DNA of 64,000 nt from Myxococcales bacterium (GTDB taxonomy: Bacteria; Myxococcota_A; Polyangia; Palsa-1104; JAEUJZ01), in NCBI GenBank assembly GCA_016794465.1, contig JAEUKA010000036.1:248001-312000 (forward strand). Reading direction: 5' to 3'. The notes under the pieces were generated by a model. That model made no database searches. It saw only the letters and a list, made by a program, of their open reading frames with translations, and had not been told where the DNA came from. Made by a program: the position numbers and the translations under genes. Shown here piece after piece: positions 8,332-17,025 of this stretch; within the stretch, counting starts at the first letter, position 1; every line of letters starts with the position of its first letter.

Positions 8332-10884
8332 GTGAGCAGAACCCCAGAGCGGCAAGGGGAGGGGCCGGGAGGCTCGAATTCCGGCGACTCATCACCCGGT
8401 TCAACGATGTCGTTGCGCCAGGGCACGAGTGCTCCATCTGACAGCGGCGATGAGATGACTCGGGCGGCAGCATCGAGTGGCAGCAAAGGCCATCAGCCGG
8501 TCGCCAAGGACTCCGGGGATGACAAAGACCCGCGCATCGGTCAGCGCTTTGGCAAGTACAAGCTGACGCGGCTGATTGGACTGGGCGGAATGGCCCAGGT
8601 CTACGAGGCGGAAGACACACTGCTCAACCGTCGTGTCGCGGTGAAGTTCCTGACCGAGTCACGGCGTCAACAGTCGACAGCCGTCGAGCGCTTCATCAAC
8701 GAGGCGCAGGTCGCCGGGCGACTCAATCACCCCAACATCATCGCGATCTACGACATCGGGTTTGAGCACGACACGTATTACATCGCGATGGAGCTGCTCA
8801 ATCCGGGCTCGGCGGGCTCCTTTATCAAGCAGAAGGGGCGCATGACCTGGGTCGAGGCGGCCCAGACGATCATGCAGTGCTGTAGTGCGCTCGATGCGGC
8901 GCACAAAGCCGGGATCATTCACCGCGACATCAAGCCGGACAACATCCTCTGCTCTCCGGCGGGAACGGCCAAGCTGGCGGACTTTGGCCTTGTCAAAGAG
9001 CTGCACATTGATGAAAACGCCGGGCTGACGCAGTCCGGGGTGGTGGTCGGTACGCCGCTGTTCATGAGTCCAGAGCAGTGCACAGCGCAGCCTCTCGATC
9101 CACGTAGCGACATCTACTCGCTCGGCTGTACGTTTTATGCGCTGCTGACTGGGAGTCCGCCGTTTCCGACGGGAAGCGTGCCGCAGATCATGCTCCAGCA
9201 CTGCAAAAGTCGGGTGCCGGACCCACGTGTGCTCGCCCCCGATGTTCCCGATTCGATTGTGCGAGTGGTCGAGCGCTCGACGGCTAAGCGAGCAGACGAG
9301 CGCTATCAATCGGCAGCCGAGATGCTGGCCGCGCTGACGGCAGCTCTCGAAGAAGCGCCCCGGCCTACCTTTGAATTTCTGGTCCTGGGTGTGGCGGCGC
9401 GTCCGACTTCTCGACCACGTGGAGCTGGAGCCGCCCGCCTGCGCAGCGAGAGTGGTCCGCGCAGTCCCGACTCGCAAGGCAGCCCTGGCGGCAACAAGCT
9501 GACAGAGGGCAATGCAACCCCCAATGCCACTCCGTCGACGGCAGATCCCCAGACCACGCCAGGCGGAGTGTCGCGTCGGGTGGCCTTGTTCGGCGGCATC
9601 GGTCTTTTGGCGGCAGCCAGCGGCATCGCGTGGTGGCGACTGCGGTCCCCTGGTGCTGGCGACGGCAACGGCCTTCCTCAGGGTGGCATCGTAGCGGGCA
9701 AAGAGCCGCTCAAGGTCGGCATCCTCAACTCGCTGTCTGGATTTCTGTTCGACAGCGGTCGCCCGGTCATTGATGCCACTCTGCTCGCGATCGAAGAGCT
9801 CAACAGCCGAGGCGGTGTCCTTGGGCGTCCCATCGAAGCGATCGTCGCTGACGGCAAGAGCGACAATGCAACCTTTGCCAAAGAAGCCGAGCGCCTGCTG
9901 GTCGAAGCGAAGGTCCTGACGATCTTCGGAGGCTGGTCACCGTCGAATCGTCGCACGCTCAAGAAAGTCATCGAGCAGCACAAGAGCCTGCTGATGTTCC
10001 CGGCACGCGACGAGGGCATGGAGGACTCGGAGTACATCATCTATTGCGGCAGTACGCCCAATCAGGTGGTGTCGCCGGCGATTCGCTACTTCGTCGAGCA
10101 AGGGCAGCTCAAGCGCCTGTTTGTGATCGGTACTGACGGACTGTCGTCGAACATTTCGGCGCATCTCATCCGTGACGAACTCAAGGCATTCCCGCAGGTT
10201 TCCGTCGTTGGTGAGCACTTCGCGTTGCTTGGTGACACTGGGTTTAAGAAGGCGATCGACAAGATTCACGAAACCAAGCCCGACCTGATCTTCAACTTCA
10301 TGATCGGCGTCTCGAATCCGGCCTTTTTCCGAGAGCTTCGTCAGGCCAAGATCACTCCCAAGCTGCTGCCAACTGTCTCCTTTGCCGTCGGTGAGCCCGA
10401 GCTGCAGCAGACCGCGGATCTGGACATGGTCGGGGAATATCTGGCGGCCAGCCACTTCCACTCGCTCAAGACGGCGCAAAACGAGATGATTGTGAAGAAC
10501 ATCCGTCGCAAGTACGGCGACTATCGAGTCACCGGCGCGGCCATGGATGCCGCCTATGCCAGCGTCTATTTGTGGGCGCAAGCGGTTCAGGCCGCCGGGA
10601 CGGATCAGATTGCGCGCATCCGCGAACGCCTCGCCGGCCAGACCTTCGAGGCCCCCGGCGGCAAGATCCGCGTCGATCCCGGCAATCACCACTGCTACAA
10701 GCCGTTCTATTTGGGCCGCATCACCGAGTCGGGCAAGGTCGATCTCGTCAAGAGCATCACCGACCCGATTCGCCCCGAGCCGTTCCCCGCGACCCGCACC
10801 CGCGCCGAGTGGGAAGCGCTGGTCGAATACCTATCGAAGAACTGGGGCGGCTCCTTCGTAAACCCTGGCAAGCCCGGCCAGTAG
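8332..10884 (+). CDS. Transmembrane Ser/Thr kinase with UrtA/AmiC-type extracellular sensor
   Basis: An 850-residue receptor-type kinase. Residues 1-70 are low complexity. The Hanks kinase domain (about 74-340) is complete: GLGGMAQVYEAE glycine loop, K105 in VAVKF, HRDIKPDN (197-204), DFG (217-219), and SPE. A Ser/Pro-rich linker follows, then one membrane segment (about 417-436), preceded by a twin-arginine-like SRRVALF. Residues 460-850 form a type-1 periplasmic ligand-binding fold like the urea/short-chain-amide binding proteins (LKVGILNSLSGFLFDSGRPV; IEELNSRGGVLGRPIEAIVA). The likely role is to sense a small extracytoplasmic solute and signal by phosphorylation. The GTG start is the earliest sensible codon; ATGs at 8407 and later would also keep the kinase. 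It ends six bases from the convergent STAND gene. Confidence 0.9.
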   Translation: MSRTPERQGEGPGGSNSGDSSPGSTMSLRQGTSAPSDSGDEMTRAAASSGSKGHQPVAKDSGDDKDPRIGQRFGKYKLTRLIGLGGMAQVYEAEDTLLNRRVAVKFLTESRRQQSTAVERFINEAQVAGRLNHPNIIAIYDIGFEHDTYYIAMELLNPGSAGSFIKQKGRMTWVEAAQTIMQCCSALDAAHKAGIIHRDIKPDNILCSPAGTAKLADFGLVKELHIDENAGLTQSGVVVGTPLFMSPEQCTAQPLDPRSDIYSLGCTFYALLTGSPPFPTGSVPQIMLQHCKSRVPDPRVLAPDVPDSIVRVVERSTAKRADERYQSAAEMLAALTAALEEAPRPTFEFLVLGVAARPTSRPRGAGAARLRSESGPRSPDSQGSPGGNKLTEGNATPNATPSTADPQTTPGGVSRRVALFGGIGLLAAASGIAWWRLRSPGAGDGNGLPQGGIVAGKEPLKVGILNSLSGFLFDSGRPVIDATLLAIEELNSRGGVLGRPIEAIVADGKSDNATFAKEAERLLVEAKVLTIFGGWSPSNRRTLKKVIEQHKSLLMFPARDEGMEDSEYIIYCGSTPNQVVSPAIRYFVEQGQLKRLFVIGTDGLSSNISAHLIRDELKAFPQVSVVGEHFALLGDTGFKKAIDKIHETKPDLIFNFMIGVSNPAFFRELRQAKITPKLLPTVSFAVGEPELQQTADLDMVGEYLAASHFHSLKTAQNEMIVKNIRRKYGDYRVTGAAMDAAYASVYLWAQAVQAAGTDQIARIRERLAGQTFEAPGGKIRVDPGNHHCYKPFYLGRITESGKVDLVKSITDPIRPEPFPATRTRAEWEALVEYLSKNWGGSFVNPGKPGQ

Positions 10885-10890
10885 CGCGCT

Positions 10891-13800
10891 TTACGGACAG
10901 TAGCTGGCGACGGATCGAAAGTCCGGCTGGTAGCGCAGCAGGTTGCAGGCATCGGTCAGAGTGCCCGACAGGTTGCTGCGATACTCGTCGGGATAGACCA
11001 GCGTCTTGCCATCCGCCGTGCTGAGCAAAAAGTACCGACCATCAGGCGCCGCGAAGTTGGCATCCGAGAGCTCAAACGGCAGCGCCGGCCAGCGCATCAG
11101 CGGCATCTCCGCCGCCATATCCCACAGCAACAGCGAGTTGTCCGTCCCCACCACCAGCAGGTGATCGCCACTCGGAGACAGCACCGCCATCTGCACTGGG
11201 CTCGGCAGCGTCAGCAGCACTTTCTGTTTCCCTGTCTCAATGTCCCACTTGCTGACCACGCGCTCGGCGGCCGTAATCAGGCTGTGACCTTGCGGCGAGC
11301 TCAAAAACACCGCCGAGCTGACCACCTGACCACTGATCGGTAGCACCCGCCGCACCGCCAGCGTTGAGCCATCGCGAATCACCGTCTCGCCTTCCGAGCC
11401 CGCCGTCACCAGCAGCTTCCCGTCCGGCGAAAACGTCGCTTGCATCAGGTTGCCGTGATGACCGTGCTCACTGCGAAGCAGCAGGCCCTGCGCTGGGTCC
11501 CACAGCCGCAGCGTCTCGTCCAGACCGCCACTTAGCAGGCGCTGCCCATCGGGAGAAAACGCGACAATCTGCACCATTCCCTTGTGGCCTTTGAGCAGTG
11601 CAAGCCGACGCCCGGCCTGACCATCCCAGACTCGCACTGTGCCATCCGAGCTGGCCGTTGCGATCCGCGAGCCATCGGAAGAAAACGTGACCGTGTTGAC
11701 GACGTGCTCGTGCCCAACCAGCGTCGCAACCAGCTCGCCGCTCGGCCACTTCCACAGCTTGGCGGTGTGATCATGACTGGCGGTGGCAATGCGCGTCCCA
11801 TCCGGTGAAAACGCCGACGCTGCAATGTAGCGACTATGGCCCGGCAGAACCAGCAGCGGCTGCCCCGATCGCACATCCCACAAGCGCGCCGTTCGATCGT
11901 GACTCACTGTCGCGACCTTGCCTCCTTTGGGCGCCACCGCCACGCCATAAATCGGCCCCGAGTGCCCACGCAGCACGGCGATCTCCATCCGACCGCCCAC
12001 TTCCCACAGCCGAACGATCCGATCGTGCCCGGCCGTAACCAGAAACTTCCCGTCGGTCGTGAAGCTGAGCGCATCGACCACCCCGACATGTCCGAACAGC
12101 GAGCCGCGCGACTCCCCGGTGCGACCGTCCCACAGCTTGACGGAACCATCCGCGCCTGCCGAGGCAATCAGGCCCCCGTCCGGCGAAAACTGCAGCGCAT
12201 GCAGCGGTGTGCCCTGCGGAAGTTCGACCCCTTGCTCTGGAATAGACAGACTCGGCTCAAGCGGCCACAGTCGCACCGTGCCATCCCAGCTTCCCGTCGC
12301 AGCGCGTCGTCCGTCCGAAGACACCGCGACAAGGTTCACCCGATGCCGATGCCCCCGAAACGTCCGCAGCTCCGCCCCCGAGGCAACGTCCCACAAGCGC
12401 ACCGTCTGGTCAAAGCTGCCCGACACCACCATCTTTCCCGAGGGCAAAAACACCGCCATCGGTACCCGCTCAGTGTGACCGCTCAGCACCCGCAGCTCTA
12501 CCCCGGTCGCCGCATTCCAGACCCGGATCGTGTGGTCTTGACCGGAGGTAATGATGCGATCGCCACTGGCCGAAAAGGAGCCCATCTCGATCGGCTCGGT
12601 GTGGCCACGCAGCGTACCTTTCAGTTCACCCGTCTCCACTTCCCACAGTCGGCCAAGCCCATCCAAGCTGGTGGTCAGCACGCGGCTGCCGTCGGGCGAA
12701 AACACCGCCGTGGTCAGAAGTCCTCCATGACCGCTCAGCTCCCGCAGGGGCCGCCCGGTCCGCGCATTCCACAGTCGCGCCGTCTGATCGAGGCTTCCGG
12801 TCAGGACCAGCTCGCCGGTTGGATCAAATGCCACCAGCTCAATCCGATCGGTGTGTCCATGTAGCGGCAGGGAGTTCTTGGCCGTGCCGTACGTGAGCAT
12901 CAGCCCTTCCTTGGCAGCCGTCGGCACCGGTCGGCCACTGCGCAGCGAGGGAGCCGTCGCCCCCACCGCCAGCGCCAGCGCCACGCCATCCTGACCCGGT
13001 TGCTGCACCAGCAGTGCCGCCCGCGCGCCTTGCTCCGCCGCAATCGCATCGGCATGTTGAGCGGCCAAGGTCTGCAATCGCTGCCGTTCGGCCAGCAGCG
13101 TCACCATCAACACCAGCAGCGTCACCGCAATCACCCACGGCACGAACCGTCGGCGCGGTGGCGGAGTGGTCTGCTGCGGAGTGGTCCGCCGACTCTGTGC
13201 CTGCACGCTCGCTTTGACAAAACGCAGCACCCGTTTGTCGATCTGCGCGGGGCGATCGGCCAGCCACCGCTCGGCTTCTGCCAGTCGGTAGCCACTCAGG
13301 TGCAGCGCCGGCTGACTAAGCGGCACACTGCCCAAACTACCGACACTACTAAGCCCTGACAGGCTGCTTCCTTCTCGGGAGACGGCAGCCAGCAGCTCGC
13401 TATGCCAGCTCTCAAACCGGCGCTCGTCCTCGGGCCAGCGCCCCAGCTCCGGCCACACCGACAGCAAGATCGGATGCGCCAGCTCGATCACATCGCTGCC
13501 GGGGGCTTCGCGCGTCAGCTCCGCTGCCAACAAGCGACTGAGCGCCTCGACATCGCCGGCGGTCTGGTTGTCTTCACTCCGCTCGGGCGCCATCAGCGAT
13601 AGCAGATCCGTTCGTCGACGAGGCCGCGAAAACAGCACCTCTCCCTCGCCCAGATGCTGCCTGTGCAGTAGTAGCAAGAGCGCCCGTCGCTGCAGCTGCT
13701 GCAAAGCCGGTGGTTGACTGCGCCAGCTGGCCTCCACCGTATCGGGAAGCGCCCGCAGCAGCCCACCAGCCGACTGATAATCATCCAGCGACAGCACGCG

Positions 13801-14577
13801 CGGCGTCGGACCCAGCCGCGCCACATGAAACGTCCGCTGCAGCACCGATACCAGCAGCGGCAGCACCGCTCCCGTTCGCTGGCCTGACTGAACGGCGGCA
13901 GAGTAGCCATCCAGATCCTTGCCCAGCGCTTGCAGCATCGCCTCTTCGATCCGAAGCCCGGCCTGTCGCGCCGGTCCCCGCACGATCTCGGTCCACTCAC
14001 TCACCTCCAAAAGCGGCGGCAGCCACAGCGCTTGCCGCTGCAGCAGTCCGACCAGGCCACTTGCCAGCACCGCCAGCGCCGACAGCGCATCCGAGTGAAT
14101 CGCCAGCACCAGCTGCACCGGCAGGCCGGCATCGATCGCCGCGCCCAGCGACTCCAGCTGCGCCACCAAGCTCTGCCGGGCGTACGGATCGGCAAACAGC
14201 AGCTCTTCCAAGTGATCGCAGAGCAGCACGATCTTCTGGCCGGACCGGGTCAGCTCTTTGAGTGCCAGCACCAAGTCATCCGCCGGTGACGACAAGCCTT
14301 GCGCCAGAAGCTCCGCGAACGGATCGAGCCCGGGATGAACAATGCTCAGGATCACCACACGGTCGCCCAGCTCCGCCCGCAGCGCTCGACCCAGGCCGGC
14401 CACAAGCAGCGAGGTCTTGCCTGCCCCACACGGACCCACCACCGGCACGATCCGCTGCGCATCGAGCAAGTCACGCAGTCGCTGCACCTTGCGAGCGCGA
14501 CCACAGAATCGGTTCTCATCCTCGGGCCCAAGTGGAGCCAGCGTCGGATAAGGGGATGCTTCACTCAGCGGGACCAT
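10891..14577 (-). CDS. Membrane-anchored STAND NTPase with 14 WD40 repeats
   Basis: A 1228-residue protein of the novel-STAND (nSTAND1) plus WD40 type. Residues 20-450 hold the NTPase: FCGRARKVQRL entry, Walker A GPCGAGKTS (48-56), and a Walker B region KIVLLCDHLEELLF (115-128). Cys-Asp replaces the common hydrophobic-Asp. One membrane helix spans about 478-497. From about 570 to the end I count 14 WD40 blades (GH...RLWD pattern), enough for two seven-bladed propellers. STAND proteins are ATP-driven switches that assemble on a ligand; bacterial ones include signalling and antiphage sensors. The first codons overlap the end of dapF by 17 bases, so translation is probably coupled to the glycolysis operon. 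Ligand and output are unknown. Confidence 0.92.
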   Translation of the reverse strand: MVPLSEASPYPTLAPLGPEDENRFCGRARKVQRLRDLLDAQRIVPVVGPCGAGKTSLLVAGLGRALRAELGDRVVILSIVHPGLDPFAELLAQGLSSPADDLVLALKELTRSGQKIVLLCDHLEELLFADPYARQSLVAQLESLGAAIDAGLPVQLVLAIHSDALSALAVLASGLVGLLQRQALWLPPLLEVSEWTEIVRGPARQAGLRIEEAMLQALGKDLDGYSAAVQSGQRTGAVLPLLVSVLQRTFHVARLGPTPRVLSLDDYQSAGGLLRALPDTVEASWRSQPPALQQLQRRALLLLLHRQHLGEGEVLFSRPRRRTDLLSLMAPERSEDNQTAGDVEALSRLLAAELTREAPGSDVIELAHPILLSVWPELGRWPEDERRFESWHSELLAAVSREGSSLSGLSSVGSLGSVPLSQPALHLSGYRLAEAERWLADRPAQIDKRVLRFVKASVQAQSRRTTPQQTTPPPRRRFVPWVIAVTLLVLMVTLLAERQRLQTLAAQHADAIAAEQGARAALLVQQPGQDGVALALAVGATAPSLRSGRPVPTAAKEGLMLTYGTAKNSLPLHGHTDRIELVAFDPTGELVLTGSLDQTARLWNARTGRPLRELSGHGGLLTTAVFSPDGSRVLTTSLDGLGRLWEVETGELKGTLRGHTEPIEMGSFSASGDRIITSGQDHTIRVWNAATGVELRVLSGHTERVPMAVFLPSGKMVVSGSFDQTVRLWDVASGAELRTFRGHRHRVNLVAVSSDGRRAATGSWDGTVRLWPLEPSLSIPEQGVELPQGTPLHALQFSPDGGLIASAGADGSVKLWDGRTGESRGSLFGHVGVVDALSFTTDGKFLVTAGHDRIVRLWEVGGRMEIAVLRGHSGPIYGVAVAPKGGKVATVSHDRTARLWDVRSGQPLLVLPGHSRYIAASAFSPDGTRIATASHDHTAKLWKWPSGELVATLVGHEHVVNTVTFSSDGSRIATASSDGTVRVWDGQAGRRLALLKGHKGMVQIVAFSPDGQRLLSGGLDETLRLWDPAQGLLLRSEHGHHGNLMQATFSPDGKLLVTAGSEGETVIRDGSTLAVRRVLPISGQVVSSAVFLSSPQGHSLITAAERVVSKWDIETGKQKVLLTLPSPVQMAVLSPSGDHLLVVGTDNSLLLWDMAAEMPLMRWPALPFELSDANFAAPDGRYFLLSTADGKTLVYPDEYRSNLSGTLTDACNLLRYQPDFRSVASYCP

Positions 14578-15487
14578 CTAGAGCCATTATTGTCGAAGTC
14601 TCGACTTCTCCACAGAATACTGTCTCGGCGGGCCCGCGCATCGACACGACCGACAGGTCTTGTGCCACCACAATGTCGAGCACGCCGCCCGGCAGCCGCA
14701 CTGCACAGCGCTGACCGAGTGGCACCACGCCTGCCACACCCGCCACCACCACCGCCGCACACGCTCCGGTTCCACAGGCTTGCGTCACGCCACAGCCGCG
14801 CTCCCACACCACCACATCCAGCGCCAGCGCGGTCTGCGGACTCCGCCTCACAAACTCCACGTTGGTGCGCTGCGGAAACTGCGAGTGAACCTCCACCCAC
14901 GGTCCAAGACGCTGCGCCAGCGACAGCAGCTCGTCGTAGCTTCTGGCCTCGTCACAAAACGCCACCGCATGAGGATTGCCCATTGAAACCAGCGACAGCT
15001 CCAGCGGAATCTCCTGCGGCCCCACCGAAAGCCTGATCCGTTCCTGAATCGGAAAGTGCGGACGCCCCATCTCGATTTCGACTGAGCAAGCCCGACCATC
15101 CTCGGAACCCGACAGCAAGCAGCGCAGCGGCCCCGCCCCAGTATCCACTTGTAGCAACCTGCTCGACTCTGTCTGCGCCGACCGATTTGGCTGCTGCTCA
15201 GCAAGAAACCACGCCACACAGCGGAGCCCGTTGCCACACATCTCGGCCAGGCTCCCATCGGCGTTGTGGACCCGCATCGTCGCCACCGAGTCAAGCGACT
15301 GCGCACCCAAGACCGCCAACAATCCATCCGCGCCAATGCCACGGTAGCGATCACACAGCCGACGCACCACCGCAGGAGAGGCCAGCAGCTCACCCCACGC
15401 TGGATAGGCACGAACGTCAACGACGACAAAGTCGTTCCCGAGTCCGTTCATCTTGACGAACGGCAGCCGTCGGGGAAAAGCCGGCAC
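14561..15487 (-). CDS. dapF: Diaminopimelate epimerase
   Basis: A 308-residue PLP-independent racemase that converts LL- to meso-diaminopimelate for lysine and peptidoglycan synthesis. Both catalytic cysteines are visible: C84 in AEMCGNGLRC and C238 in CGVTQACGTGA. The N-terminal KMNGLGNDFVVVD and NADGSLAE motifs are typical. The start is taken as a GTG at 15487, ten bases after secG; the internal ATG at residue 13 begins the conserved core and is an alternative. It sits between secG and the STAND gene in one transcript. Confidence 0.95.
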   Translation of the reverse strand: MPAFPRRLPFVKMNGLGNDFVVVDVRAYPAWGELLASPAVVRRLCDRYRGIGADGLLAVLGAQSLDSVATMRVHNADGSLAEMCGNGLRCVAWFLAEQQPNRSAQTESSRLLQVDTGAGPLRCLLSGSEDGRACSVEIEMGRPHFPIQERIRLSVGPQEIPLELSLVSMGNPHAVAFCDEARSYDELLSLAQRLGPWVEVHSQFPQRTNVEFVRRSPQTALALDVVVWERGCGVTQACGTGACAAVVVAGVAGVVPLGQRCAVRLPGGVLDIVVAQDLSVVSMRGPAETVFCGEVETSTIMALDGPAE

Positions 15488-15496
15488 GGAAGCTGT

Positions 15497-16249
15497 TTAG
15501 AACAGTGGTTGGGGAGCGTCAGCAGAAGGCGGAGCAGCGGGAGCAGGTGCGGCAGGACGAGGCGCTGCTGCTGGGCGAGGCGCGGCCACAGGAGCAGCCG
15601 CTGGCTTGGTCGCTCCGGCAGGCGCGGCAGCGGGGAGCACAGGCTTCGGCACTGCCATTGGCATTCCGGGAGCAGCCGCTGGCTTGGTCACTCCGGCAGG
15701 CGCGGCAGCGGGGAGCACAGGCTTCGGCGCCGCCGGAACTGCCGTCGGCGCTGCTGGAACTGCCGTCGGAGCTGCTGGAACTGCCGTCGGAGCTGCTGGA
15801 GCTGCCGTCGGAGCTGCTGGAACAACCGCCGTTGCATCGGCTCCAGCATCTGCAGCGGCGGCAGCAGCTTTGGCTTTCTCTTCGAGAGCCTTCTGCTCGG
15901 CGGCCTTTTCCTCGGCCACTTTCTTTTCGACCTGCTGCTTGAGGGCGTCTTCCGCCTTCTTTTTGGCCGATTTCTCGTCGTTTTTCTTCTTCGCCGAGAG
16001 CTTGGCCAGCTTGTCCGACTCGGACTGACTGTTGATGTACGACAGGGTCACTGCCGTCAGCATGAACACGACCGCTGTAGCTGTGGTCAACCGCTCGAGA
16101 AATGAGCTAGCGCCGCGTCCGCCGAACACTTGTTGCGTTGCGCCCGAACCAAGAGCGCCCATGCCGCCGCCTTTTCCCGCCTGAAGCAAGATCACCAGCA
16201 TCAGGAACAGGCAGACGAGGACGTGGATGGTGTAGAGCAGGGTCATCAT
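15497..16249 (-). CDS. secG: SecG preprotein translocase subunit with long Ala/Pro-rich tail
   Basis: The first 75 residues are a normal SecG: two membrane helices (LLYTIHVLVCLFLMLVILLQ and LTTATAVVFMLTAVTLSYI) flanking the conserved cytoplasmic loop AGKGGGMGALGSGATQQVFG. SecG stabilises the SecYEG channel during export. Typical SecG is 75-120 residues; here about 170 residues are added, a Lys/Glu/Ala-rich helical stretch (80-135) then an Ala/Pro repeat domain. Its start overlaps the end of tpiA by four bases (ATGA); a second ATG at 16246 is equally possible. The gap-pgk-tpiA-secG order is a common arrangement. Confidence 0.93.
   Translation of the reverse strand: MMTLLYTIHVLVCLFLMLVILLQAGKGGGMGALGSGATQQVFGGRGASSFLERLTTATAVVFMLTAVTLSYINSQSESDKLAKLSAKKKNDEKSAKKKAEDALKQQVEKKVAEEKAAEQKALEEKAKAAAAAADAGADATAVVPAAPTAAPAAPTAVPAAPTAVPAAPTAVPAAPKPVLPAAAPAGVTKPAAAPGMPMAVPKPVLPAAAPAGATKPAAAPVAAPRPAAAPRPAAPAPAAPPSADAPQPLF
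15591..15728. repeat. 60-bp direct repeat in secG tail
   Basis: Positions 15591-15650 and 15669-15728 are near-identical 60-base copies (one mismatch seen) separated by 18 bases, giving a 26-residue period in the protein. They encode the Ala/Pro-rich stretch near the SecG C-terminus. Confidence 0.93.
15739..15822. repeat. Four tandem 21-bp units in secG tail
   Basis: Four units of CTGCCGTCGGAGCTGCTGGAA type, each encoding seven residues (PAAPTAV-like) on the minus strand. The in-frame period suggests slippage expansion and contraction. Confidence 0.93.
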
Positions 16250-17025
16250 GATGTTGCCGGAGCCTCGTGAAAACGAACGATCTGCAGGAATTCCTCGGCC
16301 CGAAGAGAAGCACCGCCGACGAGAGCACCGTCGACATCGGGCTGCGCCATTAACCCGGCGATATTATTTGGTTTTACCGAGCCACCGTACAAGATTCGTA
16401 CAGACCTCGCTACTTCGCCGAGCTGAGAGTGTAAGTACTGACGGATGAGCGCATGAACTTCCTGCGCTTGATCGGTGGTAGCGACGCGACCCGTGCCAAT
16501 CGCCCACACAGGCTCGTACGCAATCACGGTTCGCTCGAGCAGCTCGGGAGTGAAGCCAAACAGTCCCTCGGCAAGCTGCGACATGATGCGACTACGCATC
16601 TCGCCGGCGTCCCGTTCCTTTGCAGTTTCTCCAACGCAGACGATCGGTGAAAGCCCTGCTTTCAAGGCCGCCTTCGCCTTTAGGTTGACTGCAGCGTCGG
16701 TTTCACCAAACAGCTGACGACGCTCCGAGTGACCGATGATCACGTAGCGACAGCCAACATCTGCCAGCATCGTCGCCGACACCTCGCCGGTAAATGCGCC
16801 CTGCCCTTCCCAATAACAGTCTTGAGCAGCCAGGGCCACCGTCGAGCCTTCCAGTCGCTTCGCAATCGGGTACAGCGACGTGAAAGGTGGCGCAATCACC
16901 ACGCTCACATCACGCCCTCGTACCGTGGGTGCAACCGCATTCTTGACTGTCGTCGCCAGATCGAGTCCCTCGGCGATCGTCTTGTACATCTTCCAGTTGC
17001 CGACGATGAGAACGGATCGGCTCAT
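16246..17025 (-). CDS. tpiA: Triosephosphate isomerase
   Basis: A 259-residue TIM barrel that interconverts dihydroxyacetone phosphate and glyceraldehyde 3-phosphate. The catalytic set is present: GNWKM lysine (K12), GHSERR histidine, and AYEPVWAIGTG glutamate; the phosphate-binding YGGSVKPNN is near the end. It overlaps pgk upstream and secG downstream by four bases each, both of ATGA type, consistent with translational coupling. Confidence 0.98.
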   Translation of the reverse strand: MSRSVLIVGNWKMYKTIAEGLDLATTVKNAVAPTVRGRDVSVVIAPPFTSLYPIAKRLEGSTVALAAQDCYWEGQGAFTGEVSATMLADVGCRYVIIGHSERRQLFGETDAAVNLKAKAALKAGLSPIVCVGETAKERDAGEMRSRIMSQLAEGLFGFTPELLERTVIAYEPVWAIGTGRVATTDQAQEVHALIRQYLHSQLGEVARSVRILYGGSVKPNNIAGLMAQPDVDGALVGGASLRAEEFLQIVRFHEAPATS

